Counted from the stretch's first letter, positions 1-9,437 are shown. The stretch: DNA of 64,000 nucleotides from Methanosarcina horonobensis HB-1 = JCM 15518 (GCF_000970285.1 NZ_CP009516.1:62001-126000); one strand, 5' to 3'. Notes: generated from the sequence alone by a model not told the origin. Program-made: numbers and translations.

Positions 1-1010
1 CCCATTTTCCCAAGTATAAGAGCTGAATTACTCCTTACCGAGGCCTTCGTATCTCTCAGTCTCTCAATAAGATAGGGTACGGCTTCTTCTGCTCCCATCT
101 TCCCAAGTGCAACTGCAGTGCTGCTCCTGATGTAATCTTTCTCGTTATTTTTCAGTTCTGTCATCAGGGTATCCACAGCTCTTTCATCTCCGAGTTCTCC
201 AAGCGCCATAGCTGCACTGTGTCCCGCCAGAGGGTAATCCTGAGTAAGCATCTTCAGTAAGGGATCTGTTGCGGCTTTTTCCTTTTTTTGTCCAAGAGCC
301 ATTGCAGCTGCAACTCTTACATATCCTTTCTGGCTTTTAAGAGCTTCAAGGAGTTTCTCAGTTTCGTTTCCCGACTCTTCAGATTCTTCCCCAGATTCGA
401 ATTTTGAAAGTGCGAATGAAGTATAGAGAGTAGAATTCTGTTCTTCAGCCTTGAGAGCCTCTTCAAGAAGGTCTGTATCGTTTCCGTACTCAACGTTTAA
501 GGACTTTGCAAGGCTCTCTCGCATGGCTTTATCTTTAGCTTCTATAGCCTGCATGATATCTTCCGGGACCTCTCCCTGGCTCTGTTTTCCGACTGCGCCT
601 TCGGTTGCGGTCACGTTTGAGGCTTCTTTTTCGCCAAGGTTTTCCGAAAGACTGTTTTCCGCTCTTTCATCTCCGGTTTCAAGAAGTGCCAGAAGCATAT
701 AACTTCTTATTTCTCCTCCAGAGCTTGAATTTTCGGTTTCAATCTTTTCAATAAGAGCGCTGGCAGCTGGCTTTCCAAGTCTACCAAGTTCGGTTGCGGC
801 ATTTAACTTTGTTTCACTGTCATTGCCAGTTTCCAGCCTGTTTATGAGACTTATTATCTGATTTTCTCCGGAAACTCCGGCTACTGTTGTGGTATTCGCT
901 GCATTTCCACTATTTTCAACAAACTTATCCCCATTCAATAGAAGTGAGAAAAATATAGAAAGAGTGATAAGTGCAAATAAAAGAGAGATTTTCCATTTAA
1001 CCTGGGACAT
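1..1010 (-). CDS. HEAT-repeat (PBS-lyase-like) exported or membrane-anchored protein, 3' end outside window
   Basis: Reading the minus strand from an ATG at 1010 gives an open frame that runs off the window at base 1. The N-terminus has a Lys and then a hydrophobic stretch (KISLLFALITLSIFFSLLL), which is a signal peptide or membrane anchor. A Ser/Thr/Asn/Glu-rich linker follows. After that come helical repeats of about 31 residues with the recurring HEAT/PBS-lyase signature (VRVAAAMALGQ, AGHSAAMALGELGD, IRSSTAVALGKMG, VRSNSALILGKMG). Such repeats make protein-protein contacts and show no catalytic residues here, so the partner cannot be named. It follows tyrA after about 70 bp on the same strand and may be the last gene of the aromatic operon, although its function is probably unrelated. 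Confidence 0.85.
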   Translation of the reverse strand, partial: MSQVKWKISLLFALITLSIFFSLLLNGDKFVENSGNAANTTTVAGVSGENQIISLINRLETGNDSETKLNAATELGRLGKPAASALIEKIETENSSSGGEIRSYMLLALLETGDERAENSLSENLGEKEASNVTATEGAVGKQSQGEVPEDIMQAIEAKDKAMRESLAKSLNVEYGNDTDLLEEALKAEEQNSTLYTSFALSKFESGEESEESGNETEKLLEALKSQKGYVRVAAAMALGQKKEKAATDPLLKMLTQDYPLAGHSAAMALGELGDERAVDTLMTELKNNEKDYIRSSTAVALGKMGAEEAVPYLIERLRDTKASVRSNSALILGKM

Positions 1011-1081
1011 TATGATTTCTATCAAGTTATTGTTTATATGCGTTTCTCTACTTATCAAGCCCGACAAAGGGAAAGGCCCTT

Positions 1082-2599
1082 TCATTCCCTGTACTTCAGG
1101 TTTTTCTCCCTTATCCGGCACCCTAGCCCGCAAAGAAGGGTTGTCACTTCACTTTCTATAGAATCTGCATTACAATCTCCAAAGATAGTTATCCTGTAAG
1201 TAACTCCCAGTTTTCCTGTTTCACATATTAACTTTTCAGGTTCTGTTCTGTTAAACTCATCGTAGATGTCGCTGATTTGGCAGTCTGCAAGTTGCTCGTT
1301 TGTACTCACTGCTCCGAGGACTATTTCAGGATCGGCGCCTTCCGGGATCAGGACTGAGATATCCCTTATCGAATGCTTCAGTTTTTCTTTTCTCCATTCC
1401 CTCAATTCGGATTCTGAAAGGAGGCGAAGGTTTTCAAGCTTAAGTTTTATGAACTTATTCTTGATATGAGGAGCAGTCCCTTTTGAGACAAGTTTTGTAA
1501 GGACTATCTCGTTAGGTCCCACCTTCTCCAGTCTGCCCACATGGATATTTCCTGAATAAATGTGAGAAAAGCCACAGACTTTCCCTATGGAGTTCAGGAT
1601 GGTTTCATATTCGGTTATCCTGGAATTAATCAGTTTGTCCGACCTGCGCAGGGCATGAGCCGTATCATCATATTTCCGGGCAGCTGCTTTCATCTTTCTT
1701 ACAAAGCCTTCTTCATCGTGCGCCCTCACAAGGCCGGCAAGTTCCTCACATTCCTTTATAAATGCTTCATGAACCTCAGGAACACCAGGGTTTTCCATCT
1801 GAATCAGGGCATAAAGGTAGGGGTTCTGGCCCAGAATCCTGCCCACAAAGTCAAGCATTATGCTGTAAACCGGACTTACGAATTTCCTGGACTTTTTGAT
1901 ATCAAAATCAAGCCTGTCAATGGTTGTCCCTATAGTGATATAAGCAAAATGAGTAAGCCCCTGTACTACTGAGACCAGCCTGTCATGTTCGGCTGCGGTT
2001 GTGATCTCAACGTGTGCGCCGTTTTCTTCAAAAAGCTGCCTGATTACGGGAAACCATTTTTCCGAGCGCCCTTCTACAGGGACGAGAATTACGGTTTGCC
2101 CCCTTATTGTCGGAATTGTCGGCCCGAACATAGGGTGAGTTCCAAGGATCTCAACATCACCAGGTGCAAATCTCCGCATAGCTTCAACAGGTCTTACCTT
2201 GGTTGAGGTAAAATCCATAAGAAGACTGCCCGCTTTCATCTTTGGGGCGACTTCTGCAATAGTTTCCTCCGTTGCATTAATTGGAACGGATACTATCACT
2301 ATGTCGCTCTCAGGGATAACTGCCTCAAGGTCAGAAGCAAAAGGTACATCCAGTTTTCTCGCGATCTCAACTTTTCCGCCTTTTCCCCAGACAGTAACCT
2401 CATAGCCTCTTTCTTTAAAAAAACGGGTGAACCACTGCCCCATCTCTCCGGTTCCGCCAAGGATAAGAACCTTCGTTTTTTCGGAGTTCTTTTTTTCAGG
2501 ATCGGGAATTCTCCGGATTTCAGGATGGCTCCGGGTTGAGTATGTGGGATGGTAATGATCTTCTGCTTTTATCTGTTCGGTTTCATAATTCATATTCAA
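1082..2599 (-). CDS. tyrA: Prephenate dehydrogenase (TyrA), long archaeal form
   Basis: Catalyses NAD(P)-dependent oxidative decarboxylation of prephenate to 4-hydroxyphenylpyruvate in tyrosine synthesis. A Rossmann glycine motif lies at about residues 48-54 (GGTGEMG), and the family motif GTHPMFGPT at about 153-161 carries the catalytic His. An all-helical dimerisation region follows. The last 150 or so residues extend beyond a minimal TyrA, and the final 40 (TYRITIFGDCNAD onwards) resemble an ACT-type regulatory fold; that part is inference. The start is TTG at 2599, overlapping the aroE stop as TTGA with a GGAGG about 9 nt upstream. An ATG two codons in (2593) is the alternative, but its spacing is worse. 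It is translationally coupled to aroE. Confidence 0.9.
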   Translation of the reverse strand: MNMNYETEQIKAEDHYHPTYSTRSHPEIRRIPDPEKKNSEKTKVLILGGTGEMGQWFTRFFKERGYEVTVWGKGGKVEIARKLDVPFASDLEAVIPESDIVIVSVPINATEETIAEVAPKMKAGSLLMDFTSTKVRPVEAMRRFAPGDVEILGTHPMFGPTIPTIRGQTVILVPVEGRSEKWFPVIRQLFEENGAHVEITTAAEHDRLVSVVQGLTHFAYITIGTTIDRLDFDIKKSRKFVSPVYSIMLDFVGRILGQNPYLYALIQMENPGVPEVHEAFIKECEELAGLVRAHDEEGFVRKMKAAARKYDDTAHALRRSDKLINSRITEYETILNSIGKVCGFSHIYSGNIHVGRLEKVGPNEIVLTKLVSKGTAPHIKNKFIKLKLENLRLLSESELREWRKEKLKHSIRDISVLIPEGADPEIVLGAVSTNEQLADCQISDIYDEFNRTEPEKLICETGKLGVTYRITIFGDCNADSIESEVTTLLCGLGCRIREKNLKYRE

Positions 2600-3435
2600 G
2601 CCTGCAGAGCCTCCAGTACTGTTTTTTTCATAAGCTCTACCGGAGGTTCAACTCCTGTCCAGAGTCTGAAAGCTTCTGCTCCCTGATAGACGAGCATTAA
2701 AACTCCGCTTATTGTTTTTGCTCCTGCAGCCTTTGCTTCTTTTAAAAGCCTTGTCTCAAGTGGGTTATAAACTATATCAAAAACAGTAAGGTCGCTGTAA
2801 AGTTCTTCTGCTGTTGCAATAGTAGTATCTGTGTTCGGGTGCATTCCGAGAGTTGTGGTATTTATCAGGACATCTGCATCCCGCAACAGTTCTTTTAACC
2901 CTGAAAGCCCGGTACCGCTTACTTTTCCCGGAAGGGCTGCAGCCGAGATCTCTTTTGCAAGTTCGATTGCCCTTTCTTCAGTCCTGTTTATTACTGTTAT
3001 ATCGGCTCCATCAGCTGCGAGCTGGAAAGTAACTGCCCTTGCTGCCCCTCCTGCCCCTGCAACCACAATTCTGGACCCCCCAATTTCCACTGCACTATCC
3101 AGAAGCGCCTGCCTTGCTCCCAGTCCGTCAGTGTTATACCCCTGGATTCCTGATTTTTCGAAGACCACAGTATTTATTGCTCCGATTCTCTTTGCAAGGG
3201 GATCAGGCTTGATGAAGTCCAGTTTCAGAGCTTCCTCTTTTAAGGGCACTGTCAGGTTAAGCCCTCCAAATCCCATAGCTTCGGCTCCGAGAATCGCTTT
3301 TCCCAGTTTTTCCGGTCTGACCCTGAAAGCGTGATAGATGCAGTCCATACTAAGGGCTGAAAAAGCTGCACTATGCATGGCAGGGGAAAGGGAATGACCT
3401 ACAGGGTCTCCAAATACACCAAAAACTTGCTTCAT
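2596..3435 (-). CDS. aroE: Shikimate dehydrogenase
   Basis: Reduces 3-dehydroshikimate to shikimate with NADPH. The 279 residues carry the substrate-binding motif SLSPAMH near the N-terminus, NLTVPLKE with the catalytic Lys, NTDGLGA, and the nucleotide-binding GAGGAARAV. The C-terminal GVLMLVYQGAEAF is also family-typical. Length is normal. It overlaps aroD upstream and tyrA downstream by 4 bp each, so the three are translated as one coupled unit. Confidence 0.96.
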   Translation of the reverse strand: MKQVFGVFGDPVGHSLSPAMHSAAFSALSMDCIYHAFRVRPEKLGKAILGAEAMGFGGLNLTVPLKEEALKLDFIKPDPLAKRIGAINTVVFEKSGIQGYNTDGLGARQALLDSAVEIGGSRIVVAGAGGAARAVTFQLAADGADITVINRTEERAIELAKEISAAALPGKVSGTGLSGLKELLRDADVLINTTTLGMHPNTDTTIATAEELYSDLTVFDIVYNPLETRLLKEAKAAGAKTISGVLMLVYQGAEAFRLWTGVEPPVELMKKTVLEALQA

Positions 3436-4160
3436 TTTAGCATTTCCATTATTTTCTTAATTTCGTCTACCGGAAGCTGACCTGGAGCCGCAGTTGCATC
3501 ACTTTCTATCGAACCATATGTCAGGACTGAACCATAGAGAGGGGCAACCACTCTTGTATGCTTTCCTTGCCTGCCCATTGCAATGGTACATACCGGTTTT
3601 CCTGCATTCTTAAAGTCCAGAGCAACTCTCAGCAGGTTAAGGGTGTCTTCCATTGATTGGGGCATGACTGCAAGTTTGGCAATATCTGCCCCTGTAAGAA
3701 ACATTTCCTCAAGAGTTGTCCTCATATCCTGAAGAGAAGGAGTTTTTAAAAAGTCGTGGGAAGAGACGATTACGGTTTTTCCTTGGTCTTTAGCCGCTTT
3801 TATAACTTTATCTCTTTCTTTCCTGCCGGCAGAGAGCTCGATGTCAATAGCATCCGGACCATCTTTAAAAGAAAGGAGGCCTGTAAGAAGTCCTGTTCTA
3901 TCTTCTTCTTTTCCTTCCCACTTTCCTCCTTCTGCCACGGAACGGTTAGTAACGAGTACAGGAAGCCCGGTTTCGGATTTTATTTTACTTATTGTTTCTG
4001 CAGCTTTTTCCAGGTCCCTTATTCCCAGTAAATCCAGCCGGATTTCGAGAATATCAGCTCCTTTTTCGGCTGCCTTTTTTGAAGCTTCAAGAGGTTTTTC
4101 AAGAATTACTGCAACAACTGCAGCCTTTCTTTCAAGGTCAAATGAGCCTATTTGAGTCAT
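3432..4160 (-). CDS. aroD: 3-dehydroquinate dehydratase, type I
   Basis: Dehydrates 3-dehydroquinate to 3-dehydroshikimate through a Schiff base. The TIM-barrel sequence of 242 residues shows the conserved EIRLD strand near residue 39, catalytic His135 in VSSHDF, and the Schiff-base Lys162 in AKLAVMPQ. The 3' end overlaps the aroE start by 4 bp. Upstream, an 11-bp tandem repeat fills most of the 99-bp gap to the archaeal DHQ synthase gene. Confidence 0.95.
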   Translation of the reverse strand: MTQIGSFDLERKAAVVAVILEKPLEASKKAAEKGADILEIRLDLLGIRDLEKAAETISKIKSETGLPVLVTNRSVAEGGKWEGKEEDRTGLLTGLLSFKDGPDAIDIELSAGRKERDKVIKAAKDQGKTVIVSSHDFLKTPSLQDMRTTLEEMFLTGADIAKLAVMPQSMEDTLNLLRVALDFKNAGKPVCTIAMGRQGKHTRVVAPLYGSVLTYGSIESDATAAPGQLPVDEIKKIMEMLK

Positions 4161-4211
4161 GCTTTTTCCGAGCCTGGCAGTTAATGAATCTAGTTGTCAC
4201 TCAGCTTTTCC

Positions 4212-4266
4212 TGGTTTATTTCTGGTTTGTTTCTGGTTTACTTCTGGTTTACTTCTGGTTTATTTC
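4212..4266 (-). repeat. 11-bp tandem repeat, five copies, overlapping the 3' end of the DHQ synthase gene
   Basis: Five head-to-tail 11-mers: TGGTTTATTTC, TGGTTTGTTTC, TGGTTTACTTC, TGGTTTACTTC, TGGTTTATTTC, read on the plus strand. The last plus-strand copy covers the final codon and TAA stop (4260-4262) of the minus-strand DHQ synthase gene. The other four fill the spacer before aroD. The copies differ at only one or two positions, so this looks like recent slippage expansion that started at the end of the gene. Confidence 0.9.
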
Positions 4267-5402
4267 TCTATGATTGTCTCTTCGATTTTTTTGCCGAAAT
4301 GCCTGGCTCCTTCTTCGAGACGTACCAGAACCTCATCTCCCTTCTTTAGTTTTGCAACCGAGATGGGGTTTCCATCCTTTCCTACGAGCTTGATGGTCTC
4401 GGCGTTTTGCAGGATTGCAGTTAAAGTCCTGTCTCTGGCTTTTGCTTCAATTAACATGAGTGGGCGGCTTTCGATCTTGACCCTGCCGACTATACCTTCC
4501 CGCTGTTTTCCTTTTGAATCCACGATAGTTACGGCATCTCCTGTTTGGAGTTCTGAGAGATAGCGGGTTTTATCTCCAATTTTGATGTAAGAATGAACCG
4601 CACCTGCATTTACCCTGAACGGGCGAGCTGCCACGTAAGGGCTGTCATCTGATTCGGAATTTACCAGGAACATTCCGCTTGCCTGCGAACCTATGAGCAT
4701 GCCTTCTCCGCGCTGCATGAGGTTGCACGTATCGACACAGACCCGGTCTCCCATTCCAAGGGGCTCTACTCTGGTCACAACTGCAGACTCGAGTTCGGCA
4801 CTTTCGCTTTCAAGTTCTCTTGCAGCTTTTATCGTGTCTTTTATTTCCTGGGGGTTTCCGCTGTCAAGAAGGACCCCGTCAGCCCCTGTTTCAAGGGTCT
4901 GGAATGCAAGTCTTGCTTCCTCAGCACTTTTTACTCCAAAGATGATCTTTACTTTCTCACGCTGGAGGTCAGCTATCAGGTTTTCGAGAGGGATAACTTT
5001 CCAATCCGTGCCGGTAACGAGCAGATAATCGCAGATTTTTCCCATTTCGGCTGCGAAGCGTTCATAATGTTTATCCTTTATGACCACATATCCGCCTACG
5101 GTTACGCCTTTGTCGGTTAACAGGGTTGCCGCATTTACGTCAAAAGAACCCGGAATCTCCTTTGGCAGGGGTTTTGTCCCGTCACCTTCTCCTCTTTTCC
5201 CTACGACCACGATGTCAGCTCCGGACTTGTTATCGCGGGCAAAGGCTGCAACTGTGATGTTTCCGAGTTCCCTGACTTTCTGTACGTCTCCTGGGTTTAC
5301 AAGTACACAGTCGGCTCCGGACTCCAGGCCTGTCGTGATCCTTTCTTTCTGTTCTTCCCATCCGCCTTCATCGGCTTTTATCCAGACGCTTTTCTTTTTC
5401 AA
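4260..5402 (-). CDS. aroB': 3-dehydroquinate synthase, archaeal type (DHQS II, MJ1249 family)
   Basis: In archaea that lack classical AroB, this enzyme deaminates and cyclises 2-amino-3,7-dideoxy-D-threo-hept-6-ulosonate (ADH) to 3-dehydroquinate using NAD. The 380-residue sequence has the family architecture: an N-terminal alpha/beta half with VWIKADEGGWEEQKER at the start, and a C-terminal beta-rich half with NAGAVHSYI and GREGIVGRVKIE-like strands. The ADTH synthase that makes its substrate is the next gene upstream, which confirms the assignment. The short gap to aroD contains the tandem repeat. Confidence 0.93.
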   Translation of the reverse strand: MKKKSVWIKADEGGWEEQKERITTGLESGADCVLVNPGDVQKVRELGNITVAAFARDNKSGADIVVVGKRGEGDGTKPLPKEIPGSFDVNAATLLTDKGVTVGGYVVIKDKHYERFAAEMGKICDYLLVTGTDWKVIPLENLIADLQREKVKIIFGVKSAEEARLAFQTLETGADGVLLDSGNPQEIKDTIKAARELESESAELESAVVTRVEPLGMGDRVCVDTCNLMQRGEGMLIGSQASGMFLVNSESDDSPYVAARPFRVNAGAVHSYIKIGDKTRYLSELQTGDAVTIVDSKGKQREGIVGRVKIESRPLMLIEAKARDRTLTAILQNAETIKLVGKDGNPISVAKLKKGDEVLVRLEEGARHFGKKIEETIIEK

Positions 5403-5547
5403 AGGCTTTCAACCCCGTTCATAATTCTGTTTTTTTACTCCGGCTTTATTCGGTATGTTATCCCCGGCAATTTCCGGTATCCTTCGTTTTGTGATTTTGT
5501 TCGTTTCGGGCTTGATTTTTACTTCTTAATCTTTTCTCAAGATTCTT

Positions 5548-6345
5548 TTACTTTAGCTGTTCCAGAGCTTCTTCTACCGGTCTTCTGTGATGCACGATTT
5601 CGCAGATAGCCCTGGTCAACCTCACAGGGTCCCTGTGCTGGAAGACATTTCTTCCTATTGCAGCTCCTCTTGCTCCTGCTTCCATTGCCCCGTCAATCAT
5701 TTCAAGAAGGTCCCTGTCAGTTGAGGTTTTTGGTCCGCCTGCAATTACTACAGGTACAGGGCAGCCCCTCACAACATCTCTGAAACTGTCAGGGTCTCCT
5801 GTGTATACCGTTTTTACAACGTCAGCCCCGAGTTCGGCTCCAATCCTTGCTGCATGTGCCACATTTACAGGATCGTGGGGATTTGTGATCTTTTTGCCTC
5901 TCGGGTACATCATAGCAAGAAGAGGCATGCCCCATTCCGTACAGTCCCTTGAAATTGTTCCGAGCATTTCGAGCTGGTCAGCTTCTGTATTGGACCCCAC
6001 GTTGATGTGCATGGAAACTGCATCAGCTCCCATCTTTATTACTTCTTCAACAGTGCAGACCTGCACTTTGGCATTGGGATCGGGACTCAGAACAGAAGAG
6101 GCACTGATATGCACAACAAGCCCGATATCGTGGCCGTAGCCTCTATGCCCGTACCTGACCATACCTTTTTGCATGAGAACTGCATTTGCTCCTCCTTCGG
6201 CAACCCTATTAACTGTGTCGGTAATATTAATAAGCCCTTCAATAGGTCCGTCAGAGATTCCGTGGTCCATCGGAATAATGACCATGTTTCTGCTCTCCCG
6301 ATTCATCAGCCTTTCTATGCGAATTTTTTTGCCGATTTCTGACAT
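5548..6345 (-). CDS. aroA': 2-amino-3,7-dideoxy-D-threo-hept-6-ulosonate synthase (ADTH synthase, MJ0400 family)
   Basis: First step of the archaeal aromatic pathway: a class I aldolase of the DeoC/FbaB type that condenses L-aspartate semialdehyde with a 6-deoxy-ketohexose phosphate. The 265 residues show [12 protein letters not shown] near the start, the TIM-barrel signature [12 protein letters not shown] with the Schiff-base Lys, and the phosphate-binding ends [10 protein letters not shown] and [13 protein letters not shown]. It is the first gene of the operon with aroB', aroD, aroE and tyrA. The 470-bp upstream region carries a TATA box and a palindrome. Confidence 0.94.
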   Translation of the reverse strand: MSEIGKKIRIERLMNRESRNMVIIPMDHGISDGPIEGLINITDTVNRVAEGGANAVLMQKGMVRYGHRGYGHDIGLVVHISASSVLSPDPNAKVQVCTVEEVIKMGADAVSMHINVGSNTEADQLEMLGTISRDCTEWGMPLLAMMYPRGKKITNPHDPVNVAHAARIGAELGADVVKTVYTGDPDSFRDVVRGCPVPVVIAGGPKTSTDRDLLEMIDGAMEAGARGAAIGRNVFQHRDPVRLTRAICEIVHHRRPVEEALEQLK

Positions 6346-6420
6346 TGTGATTCCCCTAAGTTTTGAATTAATCTACTTTATTTGTAAATTTTGTTAGTTT
6401 TATCGGTTAACTCTTTCTGG

Positions 6421-6462
6421 CGTGCTAGTGTGTGACATACTAACACGTATCTCCTATTTAAA
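6421..6462 (-). promoter_or_regulatory. Promoter of the aromatic operon with a 12-bp imperfect palindrome at the predicted start of transcription
   Basis: Read on the minus strand, TTTAAATA (6462-6455) is a good archaeal TATA box. About 25 bases downstream lies an inverted repeat with arms CGTGCTAGTGTG (6421-6432) and CATACTAACACG (6436-6447), 10 of 12 positions pairing around a TGA spacer. An operator covering the initiation site fits repression by a dimeric regulator. A hairpin at the very 5' end of the mRNA is the alternative. Confidence 0.5.
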
Positions 6463-6813
6463 CTTATTCAAACCCCGATTTTTATTCAGTTTTTTAGCTG
6501 TTCTGGCACTGAACGAGCCATTGATCTAATTTGTACATCTATGTACTACTATGTTCAGTTCTTAAAGCTTTCTCTTCTTTTTTCTCTCCTTATAGCTTAC
6601 TATGGTCGGTGATTGTTCTATCTCAGCTTCTGCAATAGGTGCCATGAGCTTTTTTGAGTAGCTCTATTATCTGGAAGTGACGAACTTAAAAAGTAAGAAA
6701 GCGCTGAAGCAAAGTCCGGAAGATACAAGAATTAAAATAGGATAAGATGGGCTAATAGAATAAGCTCAGAGCATGAGAACATTTTATATTTGTAAACAGG
6801 AACGGAAGAAATT
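6463..6813. other. Intergenic region between the divergent aromatic operon and guaAA
   Basis: AT-rich, with stop codons in all frames over any meaningful length. The plus-strand promoter of guaAA is probably the TTTATAT at about 6782-6788, which would give a very short leader. I see no RNA gene or repeat here. Confidence 0.5.
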
Positions 6814-7383
6814 ATGAGAGAATTAAAAATCCTTGTTGTAAATAACTACGGACAATTTTGTCACCTTATTCACAGGGCTGTCCGGGATCTTGACATGGAT
6901 ACAAAAATTATTCCCAATATAACCCCTATAGAAGATATTCTGGCAGAAGAGCCTGACGGGTTGATCCTGAGCGGAGGGCCGGAAATGGAAAGAGCAGGCC
7001 TTTGTTTTGACTATGTGCGGGAAATCGATATCCCTATCCTTGGAATCTGCCTCGGGCACCAGGCAATTGCCCTGGCTTACGGGGGCCATGTCCATGCAGG
7101 GAAAAAAGGCGGCTATGCCGAGGTTGAAATTGAAGTCATAGAAGAAGACGATATACTCAGAGGGCTCGGCCCAAAAACAACGGTCTGGGCTTCCCATGCT
7201 GATGAGGTCGCTATTCTCCCTGAAGGGTTCATCCATCTTGCCCGCTCGGATATTTGTGAAATTGAAGCCATGCGCCACCCCACAAAACCGATTTATGGTG
7301 TCCAATGGCATCCTGAGGTTTCCCACACTGAGCAGGGAGAAGAGTTACTGATGAATTTCTTTGAAGTCTGTGATCGGTACTGA
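6814..7383 (+). CDS. guaAA: GMP synthase, glutamine amidotransferase subunit (archaeal split GuaA)
   Basis: Supplies ammonia from glutamine to the separate ATP-pyrophosphatase subunit that aminates XMP to GMP. The 189-residue class I amidotransferase has LSGGPEME, the nucleophile elbow GICLGHQ with Cys79, and the catalytic pair in [11 protein letters not shown] near the C-terminus. The short stand-alone form is usual for archaea; the synthetase subunit is not in this window. The start ATG is preceded by a purine-rich GGAACGGAAG sequence. Confidence 0.96.
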   Translation: MRELKILVVNNYGQFCHLIHRAVRDLDMDTKIIPNITPIEDILAEEPDGLILSGGPEMERAGLCFDYVREIDIPILGICLGHQAIALAYGGHVHAGKKGGYAEVEIEVIEEDDILRGLGPKTTVWASHADEVAILPEGFIHLARSDICEIEAMRHPTKPIYGVQWHPEVSHTEQGEELLMNFFEVCDRY

Positions 7384-7466
7384 TTCTTCAAGAAGTACTG
7401 ACCCTTCAAATGTAAGCTATTAACAAAATTAAAAAGTTACAAAACTAAAAGAGAAGTCGGGGACTA

Positions 7467-8798
7467 TTACATCCCCATTTTCTTTTTCATCATTTTCTGA
7501 ATATTGAATTTTCCGCCTCTAAAGCCTTTCAGAGCTGTCTGCATGGTTTTATGGTACTTCAGAAGCTCCCTGACCTCTTCGGGACTGCAGCCAGAGCCTC
7601 TTGAGATCCTTTTGATGCGTGAGCCGCCTATGAGCCTTGGGTCTGTCATTTCCTCTTCTGTCATTGAGTCCATGATGACCTTGTAGTTTTTCATTTTGTC
7701 ACTTGTGGCCTGGAACATCTCATCTGAAAACTTCATGCCTCCCATTCCGCCCATGCCCATAGGGAGCATTGACATGATCTGCTTGAGGGGACCCATTTTA
7801 TTCATCGCTTCAAGCTGCTTGTACATATCTTTCAGGGTGAAACGTCCCTGCATAAGGGCTTCGACATTGACGTCTTCTTCGCTCAGGCTCTCCTCTGCCT
7901 TTTCCATCAGGCTTTTGAGGTCTCCCATTCCGAGCAGTCTTGAAATGAACCTGTCAGCTTCGAACTTTTCAAAGTCCTCCGGGGTTTCCCCTACTCCGAT
8001 AAAAGCAATCGGAGCCTTTGTTTCGGAAACGGCTGAAAGTGCTCCACCACCTTTTGCTGTTCCGTCCAGTTTTGTAATAATAACACCAGTAATCCCTACG
8101 GAATCGTTGAAAGCGTGAGCCTGCTGGCTTGCCTGCTGCCCTATACCTGCGTCCAGAACCATGAACTTGTGGTCAGGCTTTGCAACAGCATGGATCCTCT
8201 CCATTTCGTCTATAAGGTCGGCTTCAAGGGCGTGCCTGCCTGCAGTGTCCACTATTTTTATATCGTATTTATCAAGCGCTTTAAGCCCGTGTCTGGTAAT
8301 CTCGACGGCATCGGGATTTCCTTCTTCTCCATAAAATCCTACATTGAGCTTTTCAGAGAGAGTCTTGAGCTGGTGGTAAGCCCCCGGCCTGAAGGTATCT
8401 GCGGCAACAACACCTGCTTTGAGCCCTTTTCTCTGGAAATAGCGGGCAAGTTTTGCAGCACTTGTGGTTTTTCCGCTTCCCTGCAGCCCAACCATCATGA
8501 TTGTCTGGGGCTTGAGCTGGATCTCGGCTCCTTTCCCGATGATGTCCATTAATTCCTGATATACAATGCGGATTACATGCTCCCTCGGATTCATGCCCGC
8601 AGGAGGATCTTCTTTCAGAGCACGCTCTTTGATTCTCTGCGACATCCCCATTACAAGTTTTACGTTAACGTCAGCCTGGAGCAGAGCGCGCTGAATATCC
8701 TTTACTACTTCATTGACCGTGCGCTCATCAATTCTCCCTGCGCCGATCAGCTTCTTGAGTGCTCCCTGTAAGGAGTCTCCCAGTTTTTCCATTACCAT
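7467..8798 (-). CDS. srp54: Signal recognition particle GTPase SRP54
   Basis: Binds signal sequences of nascent secretory proteins and, with 7S RNA and SRP19, delivers ribosomes to the membrane receptor. In 443 residues it shows the N-domain, the G-domain with GLQGSGKTT (Walker A), DTAGR, and [10 protein letters not shown], and a methionine-rich M-domain ([12 protein letters not shown], then KMMKKKMGM at the C-terminus). Length is typical. At the 3' end, complementary GGGGA and TCCCC segments surround the stop codon and are followed by a pyrimidine-rich run, a possible terminator. Met3 (ATG at 8792) is an alternative start. Confidence 0.97.
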   Translation of the reverse strand: MVMEKLGDSLQGALKKLIGAGRIDERTVNEVVKDIQRALLQADVNVKLVMGMSQRIKERALKEDPPAGMNPREHVIRIVYQELMDIIGKGAEIQLKPQTIMMVGLQGSGKTTSAAKLARYFQRKGLKAGVVAADTFRPGAYHQLKTLSEKLNVGFYGEEGNPDAVEITRHGLKALDKYDIKIVDTAGRHALEADLIDEMERIHAVAKPDHKFMVLDAGIGQQASQQAHAFNDSVGITGVIITKLDGTAKGGGALSAVSETKAPIAFIGVGETPEDFEKFEADRFISRLLGMGDLKSLMEKAEESLSEEDVNVEALMQGRFTLKDMYKQLEAMNKMGPLKQIMSMLPMGMGGMGGMKFSDEMFQATSDKMKNYKVIMDSMTEEEMTDPRLIGGSRIKRISRGSGCSPEEVRELLKYHKTMQTALKGFRGGKFNIQKMMKKKMGM

Positions 8799-9148
8799 AT
8801 GAGAATCGTCCTGCTTAATTTTGAGGATGGATAAAAAGATAGTTTGAATTTAGTTTGTTTAAACTTAATCTAGTTTACTTGAGTTTAATTTAATAGTCTG
8901 TATACGAAGTTGTTTTTGTTACTATTTTTTGCTGCTACTATTTCTTTCCTTTATAAGAAAGTGATTTTTTGGAATTTATCTTAGCCCTGTATAAGAAGTA
9001 ATCTTTATTTAATAAGCCTTTTAGTTTCAGATTTTTGAAAAAGGTATGATAGAATGTATAAAAAAATCGAAATATGGTGCAAAGACCGGTTATTTAAAGT
9101 CCTGAATATAAAAACGGAAAAAAAATAATTCCTGAATATTGTTTTTAA
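8799..9148. other. Intergenic region between the SRP54 gene and the initiator tRNAs
   Basis: Very AT-rich, with repeated TAGTTT/GAGTTTAATT-like words at 8850-8895 that have no clear unit. It should hold the minus-strand promoter of srp54 and the 3' end of the tRNA transcript. No coding signal is visible. Confidence 0.4.
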
Positions 9149-9223
9149 TAGCGGGGGATGGATTCGAACCATCGGTCTACGGGTTATGAGCCCGTCGGGA
9201 TCTCCTGGCTACCCCACCCCGCT
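9149..9223 (-). tRNA. Initiator tRNA-Met (CAT), copy 2 in the transcript
   Basis: A 75-nt cloverleaf on the minus strand without encoded CCA. The acceptor begins with AGCGGGG and pairs with CCCCGCT, followed by an A discriminator. The anticodon loop is CTCATAA on a stem ending in three G-C pairs (ACGGG with CCCGT), a hallmark of initiator tRNA. GGTTCGAATCC forms the T arm. It is identical over its full length to the copy at 9293-9367, 69 bp away, and is probably co-transcribed with it. Confidence 0.95.
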
Positions 9224-9292
9224 ACAGGGCTTGCTGATTATTTTGACTAAAAGAATAATCATCAGGAAAAGAGTTATCTGAAGTTTCTCTGA

Positions 9293-9367
9293 TAGCGGGG
9301 GATGGATTCGAACCATCGGTCTACGGGTTATGAGCCCGTCGGGATCTCCTGGCTACCCCACCCCGCT
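9293..9367 (-). tRNA. Initiator tRNA-Met (CAT), promoter-proximal copy
   Basis: The same 75 nt as the 9149-9223 copy, with anticodon CAT and the three-G-C-pair anticodon stem of initiators. A strong TATA element lies about 60 bp upstream. Tandem identical initiator genes imply a gene-dosage need or a recent duplication kept identical by gene conversion. Confidence 0.95.
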
Positions 9368-9382
9368 ACAGGGTTTTACACA

Positions 9383-9437
9383 TCAGGCACTTTGCCTGAG
9401 ACAGCTATCAGAACATACTAACGATTACTTATATACT
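9383..9437 (-). promoter_or_regulatory. tRNA promoter and leader hairpin
   Basis: On the minus strand, GTATATAAG (9436-9428), preceded by A-rich BRE-like sequence, is a near-ideal archaeal TATA box and places initiation near 9405. Just downstream a perfect 7-bp inverted repeat TCAGGCA/TGCCTGA (9383-9399, 3-nt loop) lies in the leader ahead of the first tRNA. It may serve in 5' processing or as a regulator site. Confidence 0.6.
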
